A stretch of DNA of 33,312 bases. It comes from Alphaproteobacteria bacterium (lineage in GTDB: Bacteria > Pseudomonadota > Alphaproteobacteria > Acetobacterales > Acetobacteraceae). The notes beneath the pieces were generated by a model that saw only the letters and a list, made by a program, of their open reading frames with translations, was not told the DNA's origin and searched no databases. Made by a program: the position numbers and the translations under genes. Of this stretch, positions 7,898-16,694 are shown piece by piece. The stretch spans positions 1 through 33,312 of the forward strand of contig JAPLOH010000031.1 in NCBI GenBank assembly GCA_026400845.1, in the 5' to 3' direction. Numbering within the stretch: the stretch's first letter is position 1; every line of letters begins with the position of its first letter.

Positions 7898-8797
7898 ATG
7901 ACACCGAAGCGTCGGCGCCGGCGACAGGAGGCGTTCCTTCCCTACCTGTTGATGGCGCCGGCGCTCGTCCTGCTGGCCGGCATCCTCTACCCCTTTAGCG
8001 TCGGCATTTACTACAGCTTCACCAGCTACTGGCTGCAGTACCCCAAGCGCTTCCGCTTCGTCTGGTTCGACAACTACATCAGCCTGTTCGAGGAGGCGCT
8101 GTTCGACCGCGCGCTTCAGTTCACCCTCGGCTTCACCGTCGCCGCCGTCATCCTCCAGGTCGGCCTCGGCCTCGCCGTCGCCCTTTTCCTGCACGGCCGC
8201 ATCCCCGGCCGCGCGGTCCTGCGCGCCCTCATGCTCCTCCCGCTCATGATACCCCCGGTCATCACCGCGCTGATGTGGAAGATCATGATGGCCTCCACCA
8301 ACGCCGGCATCATCAACTATCTGCTCTCCTTCCTCGGCCTCGGCCCGGTGAACTGGTTCGGTTCCCCCTGGGGCGCCATCGCCTCGGTTCTCATCATCGA
8401 CACATGGGGCAACCTGCCCTTCGTCGCCCTCATTCTGCTCGGCGCCCTCCAGGCCCTGCCCACCGAGCCCTACGAGGCCGCCCGCGTCGACGGTGCCAGC
8501 CCCGCCGCCATGCTGCGCTACATCACGCTGCCGCTGCTTAGCCCATTCCTAATCCTCGCCGGCACCTTCCGCGCCATGGATTCGCTGCGCGTCTTCGACG
8601 TCATCTACGCCACAACCATGGGCGGCCCCAACGACGCCACCACCAACCTCCACATCATGGCCTACCAGTTCGCTTTCCAGTGGTACCAGATCGGCAAGGG
8701 CATGGCCCAGGCGGTCGTGCTGCTCATCCTCGTCGTCCTGGTCAGCTACCTGCTACTCCGCCTGTGGAACCGCGCCTCCGAGCGCACCGTCCAATGA
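7898..8797 (+). CDS. ABC sugar permease, MalF/UgpA-like
   Basis: The 299-residue inner-membrane protein has about six hydrophobic segments, beginning YLLMAPALVLLAGILYPFSV. The cytoplasmic coupling (EAA) loop is EAARVDGASPAAMLRYITLP, where the ATPase docks. It starts seven bases after the binding-protein stop and overlaps the next permease by an ATGA junction, so the three genes form one operon. Length and order match the first permease of carbohydrate importers. The substrate is inferred only from the neighbouring binding protein. Confidence 0.9.
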   Translation: MTPKRRRRRQEAFLPYLLMAPALVLLAGILYPFSVGIYYSFTSYWLQYPKRFRFVWFDNYISLFEEALFDRALQFTLGFTVAAVILQVGLGLAVALFLHGRIPGRAVLRALMLLPLMIPPVITALMWKIMMASTNAGIINYLLSFLGLGPVNWFGSPWGAIASVLIIDTWGNLPFVALILLGALQALPTEPYEAARVDGASPAAMLRYITLPLLSPFLILAGTFRAMDSLRVFDVIYATTMGGPNDATTNLHIMAYQFAFQWYQIGKGMAQAVVLLILVVLVSYLLLRLWNRASERTVQ

Positions 8798-9648
8798 CCC
8801 CCCGCCGCTCCCTGGTCCACATCGGCACCGCCCTCGCAGCGGCGGCCCTGCTGTTCTGGACGGTGTTCCCCTTCCTGTGGATCCTCCTGACCTCGCTCAA
8901 GAGCCCCGGCGATATCATCTCCGTCCCGCCCACCTTTATCTTCACCCCGACGCTCGACAACTACGCCGCCCTCGTGATCGGCGAGCAGCGCGGGCAGTAC
9001 TCCTCCACCCGCCCGGATTTTCCGAATTACTTCCTCAACTCCATCATCATCTCCGGCGGCGCCGTCCTGCTCTCGCTTGCAGCCGGTATCCCCTCGGCCT
9101 ATGCGCTGGCCCGCTTCGACTTCCCCCTCAAGGGCGCGCTCGCCTTCACCTTCATGAGCTTCCGCTTCGTCCCCTTCATCGCCTTCGTCATCCCCCTCTA
9201 CCTCGTCTACCAGCAGCTCGGCCTCTACAACACCTACAGCGGCCTCATACTGGCCTACCAGCTCATCACGCTGCCGTTCACTATTTGGATGCTGCGCAGC
9301 TTCTTTCAGGAAATCCCCCTCGAAATCCAGGAAGCCGCGAAGATCGACGGCTGCACCTGGTTCGGTGTGCTCACCCGGGTGATCCTGCCGCTCAGCATGC
9401 CCGGCCTCGCGGTGACCATCATCCTTGGTTTTATCTTCTGCTGGAACGCCTTCAACTACCCGCTCATGCTGGCGGGCCGGCAGACCTTCCCGGTCACCGT
9501 CGGCGCCATCCAGTTCATTTCCTACGAGCAGGTCCTCTGGGGCCAGATGGCCGCCGCCACCCTGGTCTCCGCCCTGCCTCAGCTGATTCTCAGCCTGATG
9601 GTGCAGAAATACATCGTCCGCGGACTGACGATGGGGGCGGTGAAGTAA
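8794..9648 (+). CDS. ABC sugar permease, MalG/UgpE-like
   Basis: The 284-residue second permease starts at an ATG overlapping the previous stop (ATGA). It has a first membrane segment (AAAALLFWTVFPFLWILLTS), a typical periplasmic loop (PPTFIFTPTLDNYAALV) and the coupling loop EAAKIDGCTWFGVLTRVILP. It ends with the basic LVQKYIVRGLT-like tail typical of this family (here QKYIVRGLTMGAVK). It is the last gene of the cluster. The ATP-hydrolysing subunit needed for transport must be encoded elsewhere, as happens in systems that share one MalK/MsmK-type ATPase. Confidence 0.9.
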   Translation: MTPRRSLVHIGTALAAAALLFWTVFPFLWILLTSLKSPGDIISVPPTFIFTPTLDNYAALVIGEQRGQYSSTRPDFPNYFLNSIIISGGAVLLSLAAGIPSAYALARFDFPLKGALAFTFMSFRFVPFIAFVIPLYLVYQQLGLYNTYSGLILAYQLITLPFTIWMLRSFFQEIPLEIQEAAKIDGCTWFGVLTRVILPLSMPGLAVTIILGFIFCWNAFNYPLMLAGRQTFPVTVGAIQFISYEQVLWGQMAAATLVSALPQLILSLMVQKYIVRGLTMGAVK

Positions 9649-9673
9649 GAAGAGTCTTCTTTTTCAAAAAGAC
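9647..9673 (+). terminator. Possible AT-rich bidirectional terminator between convergent genes
   Basis: Just after the permease stop there is an inverted repeat, AAGAAGA-G-TCTTCTT, followed by a T-run and then CAAAAAGAC, which can pair with the preceding GTCTT. It sits in the 34-base gap between convergent genes. The stem is AT-rich and weak, so this is a tentative call. Confidence 0.35.
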
Positions 9674-9682
9674 AACTTCCCT

Positions 9683-11281
9683 TCAATCAAACAACTCTCC
9701 CAACCGCCGCTTCATCTGGTCCGTGATGTAGAGCGCCAGCGCCTGGATCGTCGAGGTCGGGTTCACTCCCCCCGACGTCACCCAGATGCTGCCATCGACG
9801 ATGAACAGGTTCTTCACGTCGTGGCTCCGCCCCCATTCATTCACCACCGACCGCTCCGGGTTCGTCCCCATCCGCGCCGTGCCCAGCAGGTGGCCGGGGC
9901 TGTTCAGCACCGTCCTTGAGCAGCTGATCGAATGCGCCCCCGCGGCCTGCATGATTTCGGTCGCCCGCGCGATGCCATGCTCCATCATCCGTCGCGTGTT
10001 CTCGCTCAGCGTGTAGTCGATCTTCGCCGCCGGGATGCCGTGACTGTCCTTCAGAACCGGATCGAGCGTCACCCGGTTGTGCTCCTCCGGCAGGTCCTCG
10101 GTCGCCACGCCGATATTGAGCCGATGCGCATACAGCTGGCGCATCCGGTCGTGATGCCCCTCGCCCCACGGCAACCGCCCCGCCACCGCACTGCTCGCCG
10201 CCTCGGCCGCAGGCCCCGCGCCTCGCCCGAACTGCAGCATATAACCCCGCACGAAATCCCGCGCGGGATCGGTCTCGTAGAACTGCTTGCTCCACAGGCA
10301 CAGCAAGGGCCCGCGGTTGGCGTCGACCTCTTCCTCCACATAGCCGTACACCATCGGCCAGGGGTGCAGCATCAGGTTACGCCCCACCAGCCCCGACGAA
10401 TTCGCCAGCCCGTTCGGGAACCGCCCCGACACCGAGTTGAGCAGCAGCCGCGGCGTCCCCACCCCGTTACACGCGAGCACCACCACATGGGCGGGCTGGA
10501 ATACCTCTTTCCCCTCGGCATCGTAATAGACCACCCCGCTCGCCATCCCCTGCGCGTCGACGGTGATTTCCCGCACGCGGCAGCGTGTCCGCAGTTCCAC
10601 CCCGGCGCGGATCGCCGCCGGCCAATAAGTGATGTCCGTCGAGGCCTTCGCCCCCTGCGCGCAGCCAGGCGTGCAGTGCCCGAGATTGATGCAGCGCGCC
10701 CGCCCCTCGTAGTCCACCGTCGCGATCGCCGAGTCCGACGGCCACCAGTGCCAGCCCAGCTTGTTCATCGCCCGGGCGTAGACCATCCCGGTCCGCCCCA
10801 GCGGCAGCGGCGGCATCGGCGGGTGGTGCAACGGATACGCCGGATCGCCCGTTAGCCCGGCCACCCCCATCATGCGGTCGTTCTCGGCAAAAAACGGCTC
10901 CAGCGCCGCATAGTCCACCGGCCAGTCATCCGCCACGCCGTCGAGCGTTCGCACCCGGAAGTCCGAGGGGTGCAGACGCGGGAAATGCGCCGTCCAATGC
11001 ACCGTGGCGCCGCCGACCGCGTTGTAATTGGCGATCTTCATCACCGAGTTGCTGTCGTTGACCGGATAGTCCGCCGGCAGTCCGCGTCGGTTGGGGAGGA
11101 TGTCGAAGTCGCCGAACCGCTGCGCCTCCCAGTCGCGCCTGTTGCTGGGATAGTCCTCGGGCCGCACCCAGCCGCCCTGTTCCAGGCAGACGATGCGCAT
11201 TTTCGTTTCCGCCAGGCTCCACGCCGCTGCCGCGCCGGATGCGCCCGACCCGATGATCAACACGTCGACCGGATCGTCCAT
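9683..11281 (-). CDS. GMC family oxidoreductase (gluconate-dehydrogenase-like flavoprotein)
   Basis: This 532-residue FAD-dependent dehydrogenase begins with the dinucleotide-binding motif VLIIGSGASGAAAAWSLAE. NYNAVGGATVHWTAHFPRL (FAD-contacting) follows, then a cysteine pair in INLGHCTPGCAQGAK. The C-terminal GMC signature is GTARMGTNPERSVVNEWGR with FIVDGSIWVTSGGVNPTST. It most resembles the large subunit of gluconate 2-dehydrogenase-type sugar or sugar-acid dehydrogenases. There is no obvious signal peptide, and the small subunit 3 and cytochrome subunit of that complex are not adjacent. It converges with the sugar importer, so a role in oxidising an imported sugar or polyol is plausible but unproven. 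Confidence 0.88.
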   Translation of the reverse strand: MDDPVDVLIIGSGASGAAAAWSLAETKMRIVCLEQGGWVRPEDYPSNRRDWEAQRFGDFDILPNRRGLPADYPVNDSNSVMKIANYNAVGGATVHWTAHFPRLHPSDFRVRTLDGVADDWPVDYAALEPFFAENDRMMGVAGLTGDPAYPLHHPPMPPLPLGRTGMVYARAMNKLGWHWWPSDSAIATVDYEGRARCINLGHCTPGCAQGAKASTDITYWPAAIRAGVELRTRCRVREITVDAQGMASGVVYYDAEGKEVFQPAHVVVLACNGVGTPRLLLNSVSGRFPNGLANSSGLVGRNLMLHPWPMVYGYVEEEVDANRGPLLCLWSKQFYETDPARDFVRGYMLQFGRGAGPAAEAASSAVAGRLPWGEGHHDRMRQLYAHRLNIGVATEDLPEEHNRVTLDPVLKDSHGIPAAKIDYTLSENTRRMMEHGIARATEIMQAAGAHSISCSRTVLNSPGHLLGTARMGTNPERSVVNEWGRSHDVKNLFIVDGSIWVTSGGVNPTSTIQALALYITDQMKRRLGELFD

Positions 11282-11439
11282 CGTCCCGCTTCCTTCGCCC
11301 GTTCCGCCCCGGCCGGGGCTGGCGCATTATGACCCCGGCCGCCGCACTGCGCCTAGCCCGTCCGTTCCCAGCCCGTCCAAAATGCGCCAAGCTCCCACCC
11401 GCACCCGCCGTTGCAGAACTAGAACACGGTAGGTCCCCG

Positions 11440-11735
11440 ATGCGATCGATCCTGCCGCGCGCCGTCGCCCTCCTCCCCGCCGCGTCCAGCGCGGGCACCA
11501 CGCTCGACGCCATCCGCTCCCGAGGCGCCGTCGTCTGCGGCATCGCCAACAACCACCCCGCCATGTTCATCCCCGACAGCCAGGGCCGCTGGACCGGCTT
11601 TCACGTCGAGATCTGTCGCGCCTTTGCCGTCTCCCTCTTCAACGACTCCGACAAGGTCCGCTTCGTCCCCGTCACCTCGCAGCAGCGCTGAACTGCCCTG
11701 CTGAGCGGCGGATTTGCGGTGCTCGAGGGTCGACA
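11440..11735 (+). pseudogene. Truncated amino-acid ABC binding protein (AapJ/BztA-like)
   Basis: The ATG at 11440 starts a short, poor signal sequence. Recognisable N-terminal binding-protein sequence follows: TLDAIRSRGAVVCGIANNHP, then DSQGRWTGFHVEICRAFAVS and VRFVPVTSQQR. A TGA at 11689 interrupts it. The next in-frame residues, TALLSGGFAVL, continue the family pattern for a few codons before homology ends. More than two thirds of the normal protein is missing, with no permease or ATPase genes after it. It is a dead fragment. Confidence 0.7.
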
Positions 11736-12281
11736 CACCAGGTCAACTCGGCAGGTACGGCACGACGGAGAGCTTACGCCAGAGAAAGCAAATAGGCCCT
11801 GCCGACCACGGGCCAAACGGCCCTTGGAACCAATGACATGTTTCGGCTGGCTCAATAGTCTTCGGCTCCGATACTCTGACCGCGGCGGCGTTCAGCGGTG
11901 AGCCGGTGGCGGACTTGCGACTATTTGTGCCCCGTGCCTACCGACCAAAAGCGGTCGCCGAAGTCATCAGGCGGTCATCAGGTTTATATGATTGAAAACA
12001 ATAGAATTTTTGAACCGTACCCGATCACCCCAGCCCACAGGTTCGGAGAGAATCCGCCCTCAGAGAGCGATTTTTGGCCTTCCAAGCCGTCAAGCAGGTC
12101 AACAGGTCCCCTCTGAAAACCGCAGGAAACCTGCGCCTCACGGCGCTACCGGCCGGGCCGGAGAGTGGGATTCGAAAGTGAATTGGCGGAGCGGTCGGAG
12201 CCCGGGACCAACGTTCTCTGGGCCAGCCGCCTTCAGTGGTGCCGCTGCCCTCCAAGGACGATTGCCATGGGTTTCAGCCAG
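11736..12281. other. About 550 bases without a recognisable gene
   Basis: I see no open frame with family-like sequence on either strand. The segment is less GC-rich than its surroundings, especially about 11975-12020. It includes a small perfect hairpin (CGCAGG, loop AAA, CCTGCG; 12121-12135) about 150 bases beyond the end of the leftward ZigA-like gene. The stretch probably represents decayed sequence between the broken binding-protein gene and the zinc island. Confidence 0.5.
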
Positions 12282-13487
12282 TTACGGCTCGTTCCTCCAG
12301 AGTGGAAAAGGGTCGGGCAGAGTGGCCCAGGCCTTAGCGCCCGCCCGCATCTCCTTGTCGGTGAGCAGGCAGGCATCGAGCGCGGTGCGAATGGCGGCCT
12401 CGTCCATGCCGATCCCGATGAAGACGATTTCCTGGCGCCGGTCGCCGTACATCGGGTGCCAGGTCTTTCGGATCGTCTCCTGCCACTCTGGATCCTGGGG
12501 GCGGTTCTGCGGCGGGACGGCGGCCCACCAGAAGCCTGCGGCCTCGTGGCGGCCAACAGCACCGGCGAGCTGCCAGGAGCCGGCCCAGCGCATGCGGCTG
12601 GCCAGCCAGAAGAAGCCCTTGGCGCGGACCACTCCCCCGAGGTCGCCGCCGAGGAAGCGGTGGAAGCGCGTCGGGTGGAAGGGGCGCCTGGCGCGGTAGA
12701 CGAAGTTGGTGATGCCGAACTCCTCGCTCTCCGGCAGGTGTGCGCCGGCCAGCGCCTGGGCCCAGCCTGCCTGTTGCTGGGCGCGGGCGAAGTCGAAGCG
12801 CCCGGTGCCCATCACGCGGTCCAGCGGCACCTGGCCGTGCGTGGTGCGGACGATCTCGGCGCCCGGGTTGAAGGTTGCGAGGATGCCCTCAAGGCGCTTC
12901 AGTTCCGGCTCGCCGAGCAGGTCGGCCTTGTTCACCACGATCACGTCGGCGAACTCCACCTGCTCCACCAGCAGATCGACCAGCATCCGCCCATCGTCCT
13001 CGCCCGCGGTCTCGCCGCGCTGCTCCAGGCTGTCCTGGCTGGCATAGTCGCGTAGGAAGGCGGCTGCATCGACCACAGTCACCATGGTGTCGAGCCGGGC
13101 GCTGTCGGCGAGGCTGAACCCCTCCTCGGTGCGGAAGTCGAAGGTGGCCGCCACCGGCATCGGCTCGCTGATGCCGGTGCTCTCGATCAGCAGGTAGTCG
13201 AACCGCCCTTCGGCGGCCAGCCGCGCCACCTCCTGCATCAGGTCCTCGCGCAGGGTGCAGCAAATGCAGCCGTTCGACATCTCGACCAGCTTCTCCTCGG
13301 TGCGCGAAAGCTGGCCGGCATTGCCCACCAGGGCGGCATCGATGTTCACCTCGCTCATGTCGTTGACAATGACCGCCACGCGCTTGCCCTCGCGGTTGGC
13401 GAGCACGTGGTTGAGCAGGGTGGTCTTTCCTGCGCCGAGGAAGCCGGACAGGACGGTCACGGGCAGCAGCGTTCGGGCGGCGGTCAT
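12282..13487 (-). CDS. zigA: COG0523 GTPase, ZigA/ZagA-type zinc metallochaperone
   Basis: The 401-residue G3E GTPase has Walker [10 protein letters not shown] (15-23), the metal-binding CxCC in [12 protein letters not shown] (Cys74, 76, 77), ESTGISEP, and the guanine-specificity [14 protein letters not shown] after strand 2 and the long C-terminal domain ([27 protein letters not shown]) are typical of the about 400-residue ZigA/ZagA branch induced by zinc starvation, which delivers zinc to client enzymes. Its ATG overlaps the stop of the DUF1826 gene, so the two are co-translated. The divergent promoter upstream of DUF1826 carries a Zur-type operator at 14174-14190. The metal is inferred as zinc from the operator and subfamily. 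Confidence 0.88.
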   Translation of the reverse strand: MTAARTLLPVTVLSGFLGAGKTTLLNHVLANREGKRVAVIVNDMSEVNIDAALVGNAGQLSRTEEKLVEMSNGCICCTLREDLMQEVARLAAEGRFDYLLIESTGISEPMPVAATFDFRTEEGFSLADSARLDTMVTVVDAAAFLRDYASQDSLEQRGETAGEDDGRMLVDLLVEQVEFADVIVVNKADLLGEPELKRLEGILATFNPGAEIVRTTHGQVPLDRVMGTGRFDFARAQQQAGWAQALAGAHLPESEEFGITNFVYRARRPFHPTRFHRFLGGDLGGVVRAKGFFWLASRMRWAGSWQLAGAVGRHEAAGFWWAAVPPQNRPQDPEWQETIRKTWHPMYGDRRQEIVFIGIGMDEAAIRTALDACLLTDKEMRAGAKAWATLPDPFPLWRNEP

Positions 13488-14143
13488 TCGAAGATCCCGG
13501 TTTCATCAATACAAAGAAGGAGCCGAGCGCGGCGGCTGGGTGGCAGATGGCTGACCGGCGGGGAGCGGTGCAGTATCCCCGGGGCACAAGTAGGATGGCG
13601 ACTGCCCTTGAACAGGCCGACCTGGAGGCGCGCCATCCGGTGCAGCCGGCCCTGGGCGTCCTGCCACTGGGTGCCGGGGCCGGCATAGGTGCAGAGAAGG
13701 CGCAGACGAACGGCGTCGACATGGAACAGGCTGCAGGCATCGTCGTTGATATGTTCGAGCCGGAGACGGACCGTTCGGGTGCCTGCCACGGTGGCGAAGA
13801 TGTGAGCCAAGGCCGCGATATCAGCGCCGAGGGCGCCGGCCCGGCGCGACAGTTGCGCCTTCAGCGCACGCGCAGCTTCGTCAGGTGCACCGCTGGCCAC
13901 GAGGCAGCTTGCTGGCGCCGGCACCATCGCGGCAAGTTCGTGCGCTAGTGGGAGGCGCGGCCGACGATCCCATATCGCAAGGCCGATCCGGCGATCATGG
14001 ATGCGTGCCATCGCGCCTGGGCCAAGGCATTGCAGATGCTCGCCCCCGTGGCTCGAAGACCGCGAGCTGCTGCAGGTCCATACCTCGTCTGAGATGGCTG
14101 CGGCTGCGGGTGGCACCTCCTTGGAACCGGCACCCATGTCCAC
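13484..14143 (-). CDS. DUF1826 domain protein
   Basis: The protein has 219 residues. Recognisable features are [58 protein letters not shown] and the C-terminal [11 protein letters not shown]. Conserved His and Cys residues (FHVD, HRSPP) could bind metal. DUF1826 proteins are often encoded beside COG0523 GTPases under Zur; their biochemical role is not established. The start at 14143 lies 31 bases from the Zur-type operator. It is the first gene of the leftward transcript, overlapping zigA. An internal start is possible because the first 25 residues are low in conservation. Confidence 0.8.
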   Translation of the reverse strand: MDMGAGSKEVPPAAAAISDEVWTCSSSRSSSHGGEHLQCLGPGAMARIHDRRIGLAIWDRRPRLPLAHELAAMVPAPASCLVASGAPDEAARALKAQLSRRAGALGADIAALAHIFATVAGTRTVRLRLEHINDDACSLFHVDAVRLRLLCTYAGPGTQWQDAQGRLHRMARLQVGLFKGSRHPTCAPGILHRSPPVSHLPPSRRARLLLCIDETGIFE

Positions 14144-14173
14144 GTCTGCTTTCCTTCCGATCGATGGATTGTA

Positions 14174-14190
14174 ATGTTATACTATAACGT
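14174..14190. promoter_or_regulatory. Zur-type operator 1 (divergent promoter)
   Basis: ATGTTATACTATAACGT contains the perfect GTTATA-C-TATAAC palindrome centred on 14182, resembling the proteobacterial Zur box. It lies in the 80-base gap between the DUF1826 gene (leftward) and the binding-protein gene (rightward). It also includes TATACT/TATAAC elements that could serve as -10 boxes, so a bound repressor would block both directions. Confidence 0.8.
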
Positions 14191-14223
14191 CTATCGAGCA
14201 AGCCTTGTTCCCTGGAGGGTTCC

Positions 14224-15753
14224 ATGTTCCGCCGCTCCTTCACATTCCTGGTTGGCGCAGCGCTGGCTGGCGCCGGGCTGACAGCCGCGCCGGCCAGCGC
14301 CGACGAGCGCGTGCTCAATGTCGTAGCCCCCTGGCAGGTCACGTCGCTCGATCCGGCCGATACCGGCTACATCGCCGCGCGGATGGGGATCGCCGAGACG
14401 ATCATTGGCGTGGAGCCCGATGGCAAGCTGGTCGGGCTGGTTGCCTCCGGCTGGACCCTGGACGACGACCGCCTGACGTGGCGCTTCCCCGTGCGCGCCG
14501 GGCTGCGCTTTCATGATGGCACTCCGGTGACGCCGGCGGACATGATCGCGGCGATCGAGCGGGCGCGGGCCAGCGGCGAGACGCTGGCGGCGGTGCCGAT
14601 CGCCTCGATCAGCGCCGAGGGCTCGACGATGGTGTTGAAGACGACGACGCCGTTCGCCCCCTTGCCCGCCTTCCTGACCGACTACGCCGCCATCGTGCTG
14701 GCCCCCTCGGCGCGCGGGGCCGACGGCAAGATCGCCGCCTGGATCGGCACCGGCCCGTATCGCGTTACTGCCATCGATGGTGACCGCAGCGTGGACGTGG
14801 CCGCCTTCGACCGTGGTGGCGCGATGCCGGCTGTGCGCCGCGCGCGCTATCACGCGGTGCCGCAGGGTGAGACTCGGGCCTCGATGGTCGAGGCCGGCGA
14901 TGCGGATGTCGCCTATACGCTGCTTCCGGCCGCGGTGCCGCGCATCAACGCGGGCAGCCGGGCGAAGGTGCAAAGCATCACCATTCCGCGGGCGCGGGTG
15001 ATGCCGCTGAATGTCGGGCTACCGATCTTCGCCGACCTGCGGGTGCGCCAGGCGATCAACCTCGGAATCGACCGGGCGGGCATTGCCGCCGCCGTGCTGC
15101 GCCACCCGCCGAGTGCCGCGACGCAGTTGCTCCCGCCGATCCTGGCGGATTGGCACAACCCGGCGCTGCCGCCTTATGCTCGCGATGTCGCCCGCGCCCG
15201 GACGCTGCTTGCCGAGGCGGGCTGGAAGCCTGGCGAGGGCGGGGTGCTGCACAAGGACGGCGCGCCGTTACGCTTCACCATTCTGGTGCTGGCCAATCGC
15301 CCGGAGCTGCCGCCCATGGCAGCGGCGATGCAGGCCCAGCTGCGCGAGCTCGGCATCGACATGCAGATACGCACCGGGCCCGGCAGCATCGTGCCGCAGG
15401 CGCAGCGCGATGGCACCTTCCAGGCCGGGCTGGTCGGGCGCACCTATGTCAACGTGCCCGACCCGATCGCCACAATCCTGCCAGACTTCACCCGCGACAA
15501 GACGGTCTGGGCGCAGTCCGGCTGGATCAACGCTGAGATCCGCGCGCTGGTGCCGGAATACATCGCCAGCTTCGACGATGCCCGTCGTGCGGCGTTGCGC
15601 AAGCGCATCACCGAGATCCTGCATGCAGAACTGCCGGTGATCCCGGTGTCGTGGTTCGAGCATACCGTGGCGGTGTCCACCCGCGTGAAGCCGGTGCCGA
15701 TCGACCCCTACGAGCAGCGCTACCTGATCGACCGGATGGCATGGGCCAACTGA
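14224..15753 (+). CDS. ABC transporter binding protein, family 5 (peptide/nickel/metallophore type)
   Basis: The 509-residue precursor has a signal peptide (FRRSFTFLVGAALAGAGLTA, then APASADER; cleavage near SADE). It has the family-5 layout of DppA/NikA/OppA: LNVVAPWQVTSLDPADTGYI, LTWRFPVRAGLRFHDGTPVT, WIGTGPYRV, and a C-terminal EILHAELPVIPVSWFEHTVA. It has no histidine-rich metal loop, so binding of free zinc is not evident; a metal-chelate or peptide ligand fits the family better. GGAGGG lies four bases before the ATG, and Zur-type operator 1 is just upstream. It heads a four-gene overlapping operon. Zinc or zincophore import is inference from regulation. Confidence 0.88.
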   Translation: MFRRSFTFLVGAALAGAGLTAAPASADERVLNVVAPWQVTSLDPADTGYIAARMGIAETIIGVEPDGKLVGLVASGWTLDDDRLTWRFPVRAGLRFHDGTPVTPADMIAAIERARASGETLAAVPIASISAEGSTMVLKTTTPFAPLPAFLTDYAAIVLAPSARGADGKIAAWIGTGPYRVTAIDGDRSVDVAAFDRGGAMPAVRRARYHAVPQGETRASMVEAGDADVAYTLLPAAVPRINAGSRAKVQSITIPRARVMPLNVGLPIFADLRVRQAINLGIDRAGIAAAVLRHPPSAATQLLPPILADWHNPALPPYARDVARARTLLAEAGWKPGEGGVLHKDGAPLRFTILVLANRPELPPMAAAMQAQLRELGIDMQIRTGPGSIVPQAQRDGTFQAGLVGRTYVNVPDPIATILPDFTRDKTVWAQSGWINAEIRALVPEYIASFDDARRAALRKRITEILHAELPVIPVSWFEHTVAVSTRVKPVPIDPYEQRYLIDRMAWAN

Positions 15754-16694
15754 TCGGCGCGCTGGCGGCGCGGCTGGCACAGCTGGTCGCGATGCTGCTG
15801 GCTGTGGTACTGCTGTGCTTCGCCGCGATGCAGGCGCTGCCGGGCGACAAGGCGGTGCAGCTGGCCGTGGCGCGGCATGGCGAGCGCGCGGGCGAGGACG
15901 GGATTGCGCGCGCCAGCCGCGACGGCGGGTTCGACCGGCCGGTGGCGGCGCAGTTCGCCGACTGGGCGGGGCAGGTGCTTCGCCTCGATCTCGGGCATTC
16001 GCTGGTCAGCCGGCGGCCGGTGGTGGACGAGCTGTGGCCGCGGCTGCGGGTGACGCTGATCGCCGGCGGGCTTTCGGTGCTGCTTGGGGTGCTGGTCGGG
16101 GTGCCGCTCGGGGCCTGGGCCGGGTTGCGGCCGGGCGGGGTGGTGGATGGCGCGGTCGCGGTGGCGGCGGCGCTGTTCAGCGCGGTGCCGGCGTTCCTGC
16201 TGGGGCTGCTGCTGGTGATGCTGTTCGCGATCCGCCTCGGCTGGCTGCCGGCGGCCGGGGGCGGCACGGCGCTGCATTGGGTGCTGCCGATCTGTACCCT
16301 GGCGGTCGGTTTCGCCGCACCGCTGGCCCGGGTGACGCGCCAGGCGGTGGTGGAGGCGTGGGGCGCCTTTCCCGTGACCTTCGGCCGACTGAAGGGGTTG
16401 TCGCCGGTGCGGGCGGGGCTGCGCCATGGGGTGCGCAATGCGGCGATCCCGGTGGTGATGTTGACCGGGCTGCGCTTCGCCGCAGTGATCGAGGGCTTCG
16501 CGGTGATCGAGACGCTGTTCAACCTGCCGGGGCTGGGCGACCTGCTGGTTCGCGCGCTGGTGTCGCGCGACATTCCGACGGTGCAGGCTGCGGCCTTGCT
16601 GTTCGGGCTGCTGTACGGGGTGGTCGGCCTGGTGCTCGACGCGGCCTGCGCGGCGATCGATCCGCGCCGGCGGCTGCGGGTGCACCCGGCGTGA
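15741..16694 (+). CDS. ABC permease, DppB/NikB-like
   Basis: The 317-residue inner-membrane permease starts at an ATG inside the last codons of the binding-protein gene (13-base overlap). It begins with a membrane segment (LVAMLLAVVLLCFAAMQALP). FDRPVAAQFADWAGQVLRLD and DLGHSLVSRRPVVDELWPRL are diagnostic of the DppB/OppB family. The coupling region is LARVTRQAVVEAWGAFPV and the family tail IEGFAVIETLFNLPGLGDLL is present. The next permease starts at a GTG overlapping its stop. It is part of the predicted Zur-controlled importer. Confidence 0.9.
   Translation: MGQLIGALAARLAQLVAMLLAVVLLCFAAMQALPGDKAVQLAVARHGERAGEDGIARASRDGGFDRPVAAQFADWAGQVLRLDLGHSLVSRRPVVDELWPRLRVTLIAGGLSVLLGVLVGVPLGAWAGLRPGGVVDGAVAVAAALFSAVPAFLLGLLLVMLFAIRLGWLPAAGGGTALHWVLPICTLAVGFAAPLARVTRQAVVEAWGAFPVTFGRLKGLSPVRAGLRHGVRNAAIPVVMLTGLRFAAVIEGFAVIETLFNLPGLGDLLVRALVSRDIPTVQAAALLFGLLYGVVGLVLDAACAAIDPRRRLRVHPA

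Noticed and set aside
11898-12116. A 72-codon plus-strand open frame in the AT-rich part of the gene-free region
   Set aside because: It has no ribosome site and no motif, and its composition is unlike the neighbouring genes.
12121-12135. Small hairpin as a terminator for the leftward zigA transcript
   Set aside because: The stem is only six base pairs, has no T-run on the minus strand, and lies about 150 bases past the stop.
12155-12200. tRNA-like GGATTCGAA within the gene-free stretch
   Set aside because: I could not build an acceptor stem, anticodon arm or D arm around it.
12165-13055. A 296-codon plus-strand open frame opposite the ZigA-like gene
   Set aside because: It is antisense of the GTPase coding sequence without recognisable motifs; the opposite strand has Walker A, CxCC and NKAD.
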